Source: CAIOZW01 sp049317725
GTDB lineage: Bacteria > Acidobacteriota > Blastocatellia > RBC074
Reading direction: 5' to 3'
Assembly (NCBI GenBank): GCA_049317725.1
Contig: JBMOHS010000026.1
Coordinates: 1-30,264, forward strand
DNA length: 30,264 nucleotides
The translations under genes and the position numbers were made by a program. Below the pieces are notes generated by a model. The model was not told where the DNA came from, did no database searches, and saw only the letters and a program-made list of their open reading frames with translations. Positions 7,804-15,005 of the stretch are shown here, piece by piece. How positions within the stretch are numbered: position 1 is the first letter of the stretch; every line of letters begins with the position of its first letter.

Positions 7804-8811
7804 ATGGCCATCAAAGTAGGAATCAATGGATTCGGGCGGATTGGACGCAACATTCTGCGCACCGCCCTCCATGACCCGGAGATCGATTTTGTCGCGGTCA
7901 ACGATCTGACCGATACCAAGACGCTTGCCCATCTGCTCAAGTACGACTCGATCCTTGGCAACTTGACGGAGGAGGTCAGTGCGACCGAGAAGACCATCAC
8001 CGTCGGCAACCGGACGATCCACGTCTTCTCCGAAAAGGATCCGGCGCTGATTCCGTGGGAACAGGTCGGTGCCGAGATCGTCGTCGAGTCGACCGGCCGC
8101 TTCACAGACCGAGAGAAGGCTGCGCTGCATATGCGCGGATCGGTCAAGAAGGTGATCATCAGCGCCCCGGCCAAGAATGAGGACATTACCGTCGTCCTTG
8201 GGGTCAACCAGAACGCCTATGACCCGGCCAAGCACCACGTCATCTCCAATGCCTCCTGCACGACCAACTGTCTCGCGCCCGTCGCCAAGGTGGTCCACGA
8301 GACCTTTGGGATCCGCAAAGCCCAGATGACGACGATCCACTCCTACACCAACGATCAGGTCATCCTCGACTTTCCGCACAAGGATCTGCGTCGGGCCCGC
8401 GCGGGGGCCCTCTCGATGATTCCGACCTCGACTGGCGCCGCCAAAGCCGTTGCCCTCGTCCTCCCCGAACTGAAGGGCAAGTTCGACGGCATCTCGGTGC
8501 GCGTGCCCACTCCGAACGTCTCCCTCGTCGATGTGGTCATGGAACTGGAGAAGCCGGCGACCAAGGATGAGATCAACAATGCCCTGCGCAAGGCGGCGGG
8601 GGCTGAGCTGAAGGGTATTCTTGCCGTCGAAGACGCGCCGCTGGTCTCGTCAGACTTCAAGGGGAACTCCCACTCTTCGATTGTCGACTCCGACTACACC
8701 AAGGTCATTGGCGACAACCTCGTCAAGATCCTTGCCTGGTATGACAACGAGTGGGGCTACTCCTGCCGTGTCCGTGACCTTATCAAGTTCCTTGTCCAGA
8801 AGGGGCTGTAA
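7804..8811 (+). CDS. gapA: Glyceraldehyde-3-phosphate dehydrogenase, type I
   Basis: The enzyme oxidises glyceraldehyde-3-phosphate to 1,3-bisphosphoglycerate with NAD, and works in reverse in gluconeogenesis. The 335-residue length is standard. The Rossmann motif GINGFGRIGRN (6-16), Asp34 (VNDLTD, the usual NAD-type residue), the nucleophile Cys152 in SNASCTTNC and His179 in TIHSYTND are all visible. The start at 7804 has AGGAGA about 9 nt upstream and puts the cofactor motif at the N terminus; an upstream in-frame ATG at 7762 would add 14 unneeded residues. The gene stands alone and ends at a strong terminator. It and ppdK downstream both serve lower glycolysis. Confidence 0.98.
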   Translation: MAIKVGINGFGRIGRNILRTALHDPEIDFVAVNDLTDTKTLAHLLKYDSILGNLTEEVSATEKTITVGNRTIHVFSEKDPALIPWEQVGAEIVVESTGRFTDREKAALHMRGSVKKVIISAPAKNEDITVVLGVNQNAYDPAKHHVISNASCTTNCLAPVAKVVHETFGIRKAQMTTIHSYTNDQVILDFPHKDLRRARAGALSMIPTSTGAAKAVALVLPELKGKFDGISVRVPTPNVSLVDVVMELEKPATKDEINNALRKAAGAELKGILAVEDAPLVSSDFKGNSHSSIVDSDYTKVIGDNLVKILAWYDNEWGYSCRVRDLIKFLVQKGL

Positions 8812-8846
8812 CGGGTCGAGCCATCCTCTCCGTTCTTTCACACTCT

Positions 8847-8891
8847 CCGAGGGCGACCGCCGTGTTCGACATGGCGGTCGCCCTCGGTTTT
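8847..8891 (+). terminator. Rho-independent terminator after gapA
   Basis: A perfect 15-bp stem (8847-8861 with 8873-8887, CCGAGGGCGACCGCC and its complement) with an 11-nt loop is followed by TTTT and more T-rich sequence. This is one of the clearest terminators in the window. Confidence 0.9.
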
Positions 8892-9011
8892 AGGAGTGTT
8901 TTGGGGGGCAATCCGTGAATCGAACTGGATGGAAGGCAAGACGAGGAGGACAGCCCGAGTGCCTCTTGGAGCTGGATTGAAGGAAGATGATCGCAAACCG
9001 AAATGGGGAAG

Positions 9012-9083
<72 letters not shown>

Positions 9084-9179
9084 TAGCGGTCACTTTTGGA
9101 CCCAGTTTGTGGAGTTGACTCTTACGCGATCGGCAACGGCGGTCACTCCTCGTCGGAATCGTTCCACTCCTGACAAACA

Positions 9180-9193
9180 GGTACGCTTGTACC
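9180..9193. promoter_or_regulatory. Short dyad between tRNA-Gly and the acyltransferase gene
   Basis: GGTAC-GCTT-GTACC is a perfect 5-bp dyad in the 150-nt divergent spacer. Reading leftward it overlaps a possible tRNA promoter, TTGCGG with a 17-nt spacer and TACAAG. Significance is uncertain. Confidence 0.25.
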
Positions 9194-9233
9194 ACACTCG
9201 ACTGGCTCCCGCAAGGGGCGGGGAGAACAACCG

Positions 9234-9992
9234 ATGGAGAAGAAGAGGGAAGGGGACCGACCGGCGACGATTCGAAAGCCCACCCGGGAGGGGCGGTTCG
9301 ACGCCGATCGACTCGCGGGACTCGATCGGTTTGCCCGGCTCGACCAGTACTCACTCCGGCAACGGCTCGTCATCCGGTTGGCGGGGTGGCTTCTCTACTG
9401 GCTGATCCTGCTGATCGGGAGGACCGTCCGCTTCACCGTCGTCGGCGCCGAGTATGACCAGCCAGGAACTCCGCAGGTGATCTGTTTCTGGCACAACCGC
9501 ATTCCGATCGGGACCTACTTCTTTCGCCAGCGAGGGATCGTCGTCATGTCATCCCGCAGCTTCGATTCGGAGTATATTGCACGGTTCATCCAGCGATTTG
9601 GCTATGGGGCCGCCCGTGGCAGCTCGACCCGCGGAGGAGGGAGTGCGCTGATCCAGATGATCCGCGCGGTGCGTGCTGGTCGCAGCGCGGGCTTTTCGGT
9701 CGATGGCCCGCGCGGTCCTCTCTATGTGGCCAAGCCCGGGGCGCTGCTACTTGCCGCCAAGACGGGGGCGCCGATTCTCCCTTTTTCGGTCTCGCTCGAA
9801 GATTGTTGGCGGCTGCGCAGTTGGGACCGGATCGAGATCCCCAAGCCCTTCACCCGTGCGATCGCCGTCCTTGGCCGCCCTTTTCAGGTCGAATCAGGCA
9901 CGGACGCTGCCTCGCTCGACCTCCTCCAGCGGGCGCTGGAGGAGGTCCGACAGCAGGGCGACGACCTGCTGCGGAAGCTTCCCCCACGTTGA
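9234..9992 (+). CDS. DUF374 lysophospholipid acyltransferase-like protein
   Basis: The 252-residue protein belongs to the DUF374 branch of the LPLAT acyltransferase superfamily, found next to lipid A and envelope lipid genes in many Gram-negative bacteria. A basic, probably flexible N terminus (1-40) precedes one hydrophobic segment (about 50-64). The core carries CFWHNRI (84-90), SSRSFDSEY (106-114), RGSSTRGG (128-135) and FSVDGPRGP (154-162), the usual order of motifs in this family. The acyl donor and acceptor are unknown. The start at 9234 follows GGGGAG about 9 nt upstream. The promoter of the next genes overlaps its stop codon. Confidence 0.85.
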   Translation: MEKKREGDRPATIRKPTREGRFDADRLAGLDRFARLDQYSLRQRLVIRLAGWLLYWLILLIGRTVRFTVVGAEYDQPGTPQVICFWHNRIPIGTYFFRQRGIVVMSSRSFDSEYIARFIQRFGYGAARGSSTRGGGSALIQMIRAVRAGRSAGFSVDGPRGPLYVAKPGALLLAAKTGAPILPFSVSLEDCWRLRSWDRIEIPKPFTRAIAVLGRPFQVESGTDAASLDLLQRALEEVRQQGDDLLRKLPPR

Positions 9993-10017
9993 CACTCGAT
10001 CCTTGCCCCCCTACAAT
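9989..10017 (+). promoter_or_regulatory. Consensus promoter for the small membrane protein pair
   Basis: TTGACA (9989-9994), a 17-nt spacer and TACAAT (10012-10017) match the housekeeping consensus closely. The -35 overlaps the stop codon of the acyltransferase gene. Transcription should begin near 10024, giving a leader of about 135 nt before the GTG at 10160. Confidence 0.7.
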
Positions 10018-10026
10018 CCACGGTTG

Positions 10027-10066
10027 TTGACGGCCTGCTGAGTCTTGTCCCGTGCCGTCAAGCAGG
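10027..10066 (+). other. Leader hairpins with competing pairings
   Basis: TTGACGGC (10027-10034) pairs perfectly with GCCGTCAA (10054-10061). An alternative CCTGCT/AGCAGG pairing (10034-10039 with 10061-10066) touches the same bases. The element lies just inside the predicted transcript. Confidence 0.4.
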
Positions 10067-10095
10067 TGCAAGCCTGGCGTTTCACTCAATGAATT

Positions 10096-10157
10096 GAGAG
10101 AAGAGAAGAAGATAAGGTAAGAAGATAAGATAAGAAGAGAAGATAAGAAGAGAGGTT
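10096..10157 (+). repeat. Cytosine-free, purine-rich low-complexity tract
   Basis: About 62 nt contain no C and only scattered T, built from irregular repeats of AAGATAAG and AAGAAGA units. It ends directly at the Shine-Dalgarno-like AGAGG of the GTG-start gene at 10160. A CTCAATGAATTGAG palindrome (10085-10098) marks its left edge. It may act as an unstructured ribosome-loading zone; this is inference. Confidence 0.6.
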
Positions 10158-10159
10158 CA

Positions 10160-10564
10160 GTGAGTCGTCTTCCCATACCAGCCACGAAACAGCGGATCGC
10201 GCTGGCCTGTTTGGCCGCCTTCATTTTGCCTGGCCTTGGCCACGTTCTCCTGGGGCGATGGGGCAGGGGAGTGCTCCTCTGCTTGGTGATTCTTCTGATG
10301 TTCCTGCTCGGCTTCCAGATGGAGGGCCACCTCTTCCGTCCAGTCGGGCGGGAATGGCTCACTTGGTTCTTCAGTTTTCTTGATGCCGGAATTGGGCTTC
10401 CTTATCTGGTCTGTTGGGTGGCCGATTGGGGCTTTGAGGTGACGCCTGACCAAGCGGCCAAGCTCACCTTCGAATATGGCAATAACTTCCTCTGCGTCGC
10501 CGGCGCGCTCAACATGCTGGCCGCGATGGATGCGTTCGACATCGGGATTGGGAGGAAGGCGTGA
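10160..10564 (+). CDS. Small integral membrane protein (possibly DUF6677-like)
   Basis: The 134-residue protein has about four hydrophobic segments (12-31, 36-53, 69-88, 108-123). Between the first two lies a PGLGHVLLGRWGRG motif, similar to the glycine-rich turn of TM2-type proteins. Function is unknown. The resemblance to acidobacterial proteins annotated DUF6677 is from memory and untested. GTG is the only sensible start, preceded by AGAGG and by the long purine-rich tract. Its stop overlaps the GTG of the next gene by 4 nt (GTGA), so the two are probably co-translated. Confidence 0.7.
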   Translation: MSRLPIPATKQRIALACLAAFILPGLGHVLLGRWGRGVLLCLVILLMFLLGFQMEGHLFRPVGREWLTWFFSFLDAGIGLPYLVCWVADWGFEVTPDQAAKLTFEYGNNFLCVAGALNMLAAMDAFDIGIGRKA

Positions 10565-10737
10565 CCCACTTTCTGGCACTCGTCATGTTTGGTCTCTTGG
10601 TCTCGACCGCATTTGCCGTGCTCTCCGCTGAGCACGCAACGACCGCGGAGCGACTCCGCTACGGCCTGCGGGTCTTTGGCTACTTTGTCGGCATCGGCTT
10701 TGGGGTCGCTTGGATTCTCTATGCCCTCCCGCTCTGA
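10561..10737 (+). CDS. 58-residue small membrane protein, GTG start
   Basis: This short frame starts at a GTG overlapping the previous stop codon (GTGA) and encodes 58 residues with two hydrophobic helices (about 4-22 and 38-57). They are joined by a charged loop with Glu, His and several Arg. No family is recognised. The overlap, the good codon use and the clean two-helix pattern support a real gene that works with the preceding membrane protein. No separate Shine-Dalgarno is evident. Confidence 0.65.
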   Translation: MTHFLALVMFGLLVSTAFAVLSAEHATTAERLRYGLRVFGYFVGIGFGVAWILYALPL

Positions 10738-10896
10738 ATCGGACCGTACTCCCCCACCCGTCTCCCACTCTCGCCCAGACTTCCTGTCCAAGCCCGCCCA
10801 CGCCCTTTCGGGATCGACACGTCAGATTGAATCCTCCTCTGATTGTCGTCCGCGGTTGAGGACGTGGACAGACGTTGTCGGCCTGGGGGCGACAGC

Positions 10897-10925
10897 TTTA
10901 CTATTCCAGTCCGAGCGGCTACGAT
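10897..10925 (+). promoter_or_regulatory. Candidate recO promoter, leaderless geometry
   Basis: TTTACT (10897-10902), a 17-nt spacer and TACGAT (10920-10925) lie so that only 8 nt separate the -10 box from the recO ATG. No Shine-Dalgarno is present. An alternative -10, TACTAT, lies 22 nt upstream. Confidence 0.4.
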
Positions 10926-10933
10926 AACGATTT

Positions 10934-11713
10934 ATGCCGCTGCAAGAGACCGATGCGTTTGTGCTCCGTACCTACTCGCTTCGGGAGGCCGACAAGATCT
11001 GCCTCTTCTTTGCTCGCGAGTCAGGGAAGGTGCGTGGCGTCGCTCGCGGGGCACGGAGACTCCACAGCCGGTATGGGGCGAGTCTCGAGGCGTTCACCGA
11101 GGTTTCGCTCGTCTACTTTCAGCAGGAGAACCGCGAGCTGGTCTCGATCTCCTCGTGCGACATCCTCCGGTCTCCCTGGCGCGCCGGAGTCAGTAGCGAG
11201 CGATTGGCGGTCTATCACTACCTGTCGGAGCTGATCGCCGAGTTTCTCCCGGAGCAGGAGCCGAACGAGCGGATCTACCGCCTGATCGCGGCGACATTGC
11301 GCACGATCGAGGATGCGTCCGCCGAGCGCCTTCTCGCGGTAGTTCGTTATTTTGAGATCTGGTTACTCAAGCTCTCCGGCTTCTGTCCGGATTGGCGTCG
11401 CTGTGCGGAGTGTGATGCCCATTTGATGGAGGCGGGGGCGATCTGGCTGACCCCAGAGGGAGTTCCCCAATGTGCCGATTGTAGTGGCCGGATGGGAGAT
11501 CCCCTGACAGGCCCCGCCTGGACAATGGTTCGGCAGATCCTGACACTTCCTCCCCAATCTTTCCTGACCACGTCAGCGGATTGGCGTGTCCTGCATCAGG
11601 TGGGAGGCTTGGTTGTTCGGCTGATTCAGAGAGTTCTCGAGCGGGAACTGCGCTCATATCAATTTTTAGACCGGTTGCGGCCGGTGGAATCCACGGTCAC
11701 CCGTAGTGGGTGA
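10934..11713 (+). CDS. recO: DNA repair protein RecO
   Basis: RecO helps load RecA onto SSB-coated DNA in the RecFOR recombination pathway. The 259-residue protein begins with the OB-fold (LQETDAFVLRTYSLREADKI region) and the GKVRGVARGARR strand, followed by a helical domain. A zinc site is formed by Cys157, Cys160, Cys180 and Cys183 (two C-x2-C pairs), complete here although lost in many RecO proteins. The ATG at 10934 has no Shine-Dalgarno and lies 8 nt after a -10-like box. It is separated from the small membrane genes by about 196 nt and from ppdK by 83 nt. Confidence 0.93.
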   Translation: MPLQETDAFVLRTYSLREADKICLFFARESGKVRGVARGARRLHSRYGASLEAFTEVSLVYFQQENRELVSISSCDILRSPWRAGVSSERLAVYHYLSELIAEFLPEQEPNERIYRLIAATLRTIEDASAERLLAVVRYFEIWLLKLSGFCPDWRRCAECDAHLMEAGAIWLTPEGVPQCADCSGRMGDPLTGPAWTMVRQILTLPPQSFLTTSADWRVLHQVGGLVVRLIQRVLERELRSYQFLDRLRPVESTVTRSG

Positions 11714-11796
11714 CCTCGTCCCGGGGGAGTGTTCCGGGAGGAGGATTTCAAGCTCAGTTGACAAATACAAATACCAAGGGAGAGAGAGCGAATACG

Positions 11797-14577
11797 ATGA
11801 GCACGAAATACGTCTATCTGTTTGCGGATGGAGTGGCCGAGGGAACCGGCACGATGAAGGACCTGCTCGGCGGGAAAGGGGCGGGGTTGGCCGAGATGAC
11901 CAGCGCGGGGCTGCCGGTACCGCCGGGCTTCACCGTGACGACCGAAGCGTGTACCGCCTACAACAAGTCCGGAGAGAAGATCACCAGCGACATCTGGTCG
12001 CAGATTCTCAAGGCCATGGCCCGGATCGAAGAGGTGACGGGAAAGAAACTCGGGGGAACCGAGAGTCCACTGCTCGTCTCGGTCCGTTCAGGTGCGAAGT
12101 TCTCCATGCCAGGGATGATGGATACCATCCTCAACCTTGGATTGAACGATGAGACGCGGGCCGCTCTCGCCAAGCTGACGGGCAATGAGCGCTTCTCCTA
12201 CGACGCCTACCGCCGCTTCATCCAGCTCTTTGGCAAGATCGTTCTCGGCATCGATGCCGAGAAGTTTGAGCACAAGTTTGACGAGTACAAGAAGAAGTTG
12301 GGCGTTACCGAAGATACCCACGTCGGGGCCGAGACCCTCGCGCAGCTGATCGAGGACTACAAGGCGATCGTCCGCCGCGAGACCGGGAAAGATTTCCCGA
12401 CCGATCCCTACCAACAGCTTCGCTTGTCGATCGAGGCCGTCTTCAAGTCGTGGAATGGCCGCCGGGCGCGTGACTATCGCCGGGTGCACAAGATCTCCGA
12501 CGACTTGGGAACCGGAGTCAACATCATGATGATGGCCTTCGGAAACCTTGGCGAGGACTCCGGGACCGGAGTGGCCTTCACCCGTGACGTCGCGACCGGG
12601 GAGCGGATCCTCTATGGCGAGTACCTCCAGAACGCCCAGGGAGAGGATGTCGTCGCTGGCATTCGGACCCCGAAGAAGATCTCACAGCTCCAGCAGGAGA
12701 TGCCGCGCGTTTACGATGAGTTCGTCAAAGTCGCGGAGCGGCTCGAGAAGCACTACGCCGATGTCCAGGATCTCGAGTTCACCATCGAGAAGGGCAAGCT
12801 CTACATGCTGCAGACGCGCAACGCGAAGCGGACCGGCAAGGCTGCCGTGCGGATTGCGGTCGAGATGGTCGGGGAAGGGCTGATCGACAAGGCGACGGCC
12901 GTCTCCCGTGTCGAGCCGGCGCAGCTCGATCAATTGCTCCACCCGATGGTCGATCCGAAAGCCGACGTCGATCTCTTGGCGACCGGGCTGCCGGCTTCGC
13001 CGGGCGCGGCCTATGGCCAAGTCGTCTTCGATCCGGATACGGCGGAGGAGATGGGCAAGGCCGGGGAGAAGGTCATCCTCGTCCGGACCGAGACCTCGCC
13101 GGAAGATTTCCACGGGATGGTGTTGGCGCAGGCGATTCTCACCTCGCGCGGTGGAATGACCTCGCACGCCGCGGTGGTGGCGCGCGGAATGGGCAAATGC
13201 TGCGTCGCCGGTGCCGGCGATGTCGTCGTCGACTACCCCAATCAGCAGTTCAAGGTCGGCGACCGCATCGTCCGCAAGGGCGACTGGATCACCCTCGATG
13301 GGTCGACGGGGCGGATCATGGCCGGACAGGTTGCGCTGATCCTCCCGGAGATCAGCGGCCACTTCAAGAGCCTGATGGAGTGGGTCGACGAGATCCGCAC
13401 CATCGGTGTGCGCGCCAATGCCGATACTCCGAAAGATGCGACGGTCGCTCGTGGCTTCGGTGCCGAAGGCATCGGCCTCTGCCGAACCGAGCACATGTTC
13501 TTCGAGGAGAGCCGCATCGACAGTGTTCGCCAGATGATCCTCTCCTCGAGTGAGTACAAGGCGATCGAGAAGCAGCTTCTTGCCGCGAAGGCCGATCTGG
13601 CCAAGGCCTCGAAGGAGAAGAAGCCCGACGCTCGCAAAGCCGTCAAGGAGATCGAGAAGAAGTTCAAGCGACCCGCTGCCTTCTACAAGGGGGCTCTCGA
13701 CTCCCTTCTCAAGCTGCAACGCGAGGACTTTATCGGCATCTTCCGCGCGATGAACGGCTACCCGGTGACGATCCGGACCCTCGATCCACCGCTCCACGAG
13801 TTCCTGCCCCACACGGAGAAGGACATGAAGGAGCTTTCGAAGAAGATCCGCATGCCCTTCAAGGAACTCAAGGCCCGGACCGAGCAGCTCCACGAGTTCA
13901 ATCCGATGCTGGGCCATCGCGGTTGCCGCCTGGGCATCGTCTTCCCGGAGATTACCGAGATGCAGGCCCGGGCCATCCTCGAGGCGGCAGTTGCCGTCAA
14001 GGCCGAGGGCGTGGTCGTCAAGCCCGAGATCATGATTCCGCTTGTCGGTAATGTGACTGAACTCAAGGCGCAGGAGGAGGTTGTCCGCCGCGTCGCCAGC
14101 GAGGTCTTTGCCGAGAAGGGAGATTCGGTCGAGTACCTCGTCGGGACGATGATCGAGCTGCCACGCGCGGCTGTCACTGCCGACCGCATCGCCGAGGTGG
14201 CCGAGTTCTTCAGCTTCGGCACCAACGACCTGACCCAGACGACCATGGGGCTCAGCCGCGACGACTCCGGTCGTTTCCTGCCCTTCTACGTCGAGAACAA
14301 GATCCTCCCGGATGACCCCTTCCAGACCCTCGATCAGGAAGGCGTCGGGGAGCTGGTCCGTCTCGGCATCCAGAAGGGCCGCTCGACCCGTTCTGGGCTC
14401 AAGATCGGGATCTGCGGCGAGCACGGCGGCGATCCGGCGTCGGTCATCTTCTGCCACCAGGTTGGGATGAACTACGTCAGCTGCTCCCCCTACCGGGTGC
14501 CGATTGCCCTGTTGGCCGCTGCCCACGCCGCCCTCGCCGACCGTCGCGGAGGCGCTGCCAGCACGACGACCGCCTGA
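11797..14577 (+). CDS. ppdK: Pyruvate, phosphate dikinase with a lysine-rich insertion
   Basis: The enzyme interconverts pyruvate, ATP and phosphate with PEP, AMP and pyrophosphate. The 926-residue protein has the ATP-grasp start (LLGGKGAGLAEM), the swivelling phosphohistidine domain with His457 in GGMTSHAAVVARGMG, and the PEP-binding barrel (GLCRTEHMFF, LDPPLHEF, SFGTNDLTQTTMG, Cys873 in GICGEHGG). The usual length is about 870-880. Most of the excess is a Lys/Ala/Glu-rich stretch at about 585-630, between the MIL and LQREDF segments. The start at 11797 follows AGGGAGAGAGAG; an upstream in-frame ATG at 11710 overlaps recO and is not needed. No PPDK regulatory kinase gene is nearby. Confidence 0.97.
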   Translation: MSTKYVYLFADGVAEGTGTMKDLLGGKGAGLAEMTSAGLPVPPGFTVTTEACTAYNKSGEKITSDIWSQILKAMARIEEVTGKKLGGTESPLLVSVRSGAKFSMPGMMDTILNLGLNDETRAALAKLTGNERFSYDAYRRFIQLFGKIVLGIDAEKFEHKFDEYKKKLGVTEDTHVGAETLAQLIEDYKAIVRRETGKDFPTDPYQQLRLSIEAVFKSWNGRRARDYRRVHKISDDLGTGVNIMMMAFGNLGEDSGTGVAFTRDVATGERILYGEYLQNAQGEDVVAGIRTPKKISQLQQEMPRVYDEFVKVAERLEKHYADVQDLEFTIEKGKLYMLQTRNAKRTGKAAVRIAVEMVGEGLIDKATAVSRVEPAQLDQLLHPMVDPKADVDLLATGLPASPGAAYGQVVFDPDTAEEMGKAGEKVILVRTETSPEDFHGMVLAQAILTSRGGMTSHAAVVARGMGKCCVAGAGDVVVDYPNQQFKVGDRIVRKGDWITLDGSTGRIMAGQVALILPEISGHFKSLMEWVDEIRTIGVRANADTPKDATVARGFGAEGIGLCRTEHMFFEESRIDSVRQMILSSSEYKAIEKQLLAAKADLAKASKEKKPDARKAVKEIEKKFKRPAAFYKGALDSLLKLQREDFIGIFRAMNGYPVTIRTLDPPLHEFLPHTEKDMKELSKKIRMPFKELKARTEQLHEFNPMLGHRGCRLGIVFPEITEMQARAILEAAVAVKAEGVVVKPEIMIPLVGNVTELKAQEEVVRRVASEVFAEKGDSVEYLVGTMIELPRAAVTADRIAEVAEFFSFGTNDLTQTTMGLSRDDSGRFLPFYVENKILPDDPFQTLDQEGVGELVRLGIQKGRSTRSGLKIGICGEHGGDPASVIFCHQVGMNYVSCSPYRVPIALLAAAHAALADRRGGAASTTTA

Positions 14578-14605
14578 TCGTCCTGCACCCTGTCTCTCCT
14601 TTCCC

Positions 14606-14648
14606 CAGAGGCCTCTCCGCGTTGTGTCGGAGGGGCCTCTGCCTGTTT
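14606..14648 (+). terminator. Rho-independent terminator after ppdK
   Basis: CAGAGGCCTCTCCG (14606-14619) pairs with CGGAGGGGCCTCTG (14628-14641), a 14-bp stem with one T-G wobble, followed by TTTT at 14645-14648. Confidence 0.85.
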
Positions 14649-15005
14649 TGGGCCTCCTCTCGCCCACTATCCAAAAAATTGAATCTCCCTCCCGAGATTT
14701 CGCATGCCGAGGGAGAGCGACCAACGGGTTCAATTCAAAAAAGAGTTGAAAAGAAAAGAGTTATTGTCAGAATTTCGATTTGATCGGCAATGGTATAAGG
14801 TTTGCCTTATTGGCCATGTTGAATTCGTTGGTCAACAAAACCGTGTCTTCTTGGAGACCGAAAGGGTTCCTCGCTTCTCTCAACCAGCCCTCAGGGCAGT
14901 TGCGGTCGAGGTCGAGCAGGACCCGGACCTTTGGGTCACAATTCGATTTGCGGGCAGTGCACCCGCCAGTCTGGCAGGAAGAATGACATCATGTGGAGGG
15001 AAAGA
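14649..15005 (+). other. AT-rich leader and control region of the TonB-dependent receptor
   Basis: About 360 nt without a convincing gene, richer in A and T than its surroundings. It holds a two-part inverted repeat: AATTGAA then TCTCCCTC at 14677-14691, pairing with GAGGGAGA (14709-14716) and TTCAATT (14729-14735). It also holds an extended -10 promoter (14791-14799) overlapped by a perfect dyad (14795-14810). The Shine-Dalgarno GGAGG at 14995-14999 fixes the receptor start at 15006. Confidence 0.55.
14791..14810 (+). promoter_or_regulatory. Extended -10 promoter overlapped by a dyad
   Basis: TGG-TATAAG (14791-14799) is an extended -10 element without a good -35. ATAAGG (14795-14800) and CCTTAT (14805-14810) form a perfect dyad around TTTG, starting inside the -10 box. 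A bound repressor would block the promoter, or the RNA could start within the hairpin. Confidence 0.4.

Noticed and set aside
11759..11796. TTGACA upstream of ppdK as a -35 box
   Set aside because: No -10-like hexamer occurs 16-18 nt downstream; that position holds the purine-rich Shine-Dalgarno AGGGAGAGAGAG.
12682..14733. 683-codon open frame on the minus strand opposite ppdK
   Set aside because: It is fully antisense to an unmistakable pyruvate phosphate dikinase. High GC with strong third-position bias readily creates such shadow frames. Its product is rich in Asp, Leu, Arg and Val with no recognisable domain.
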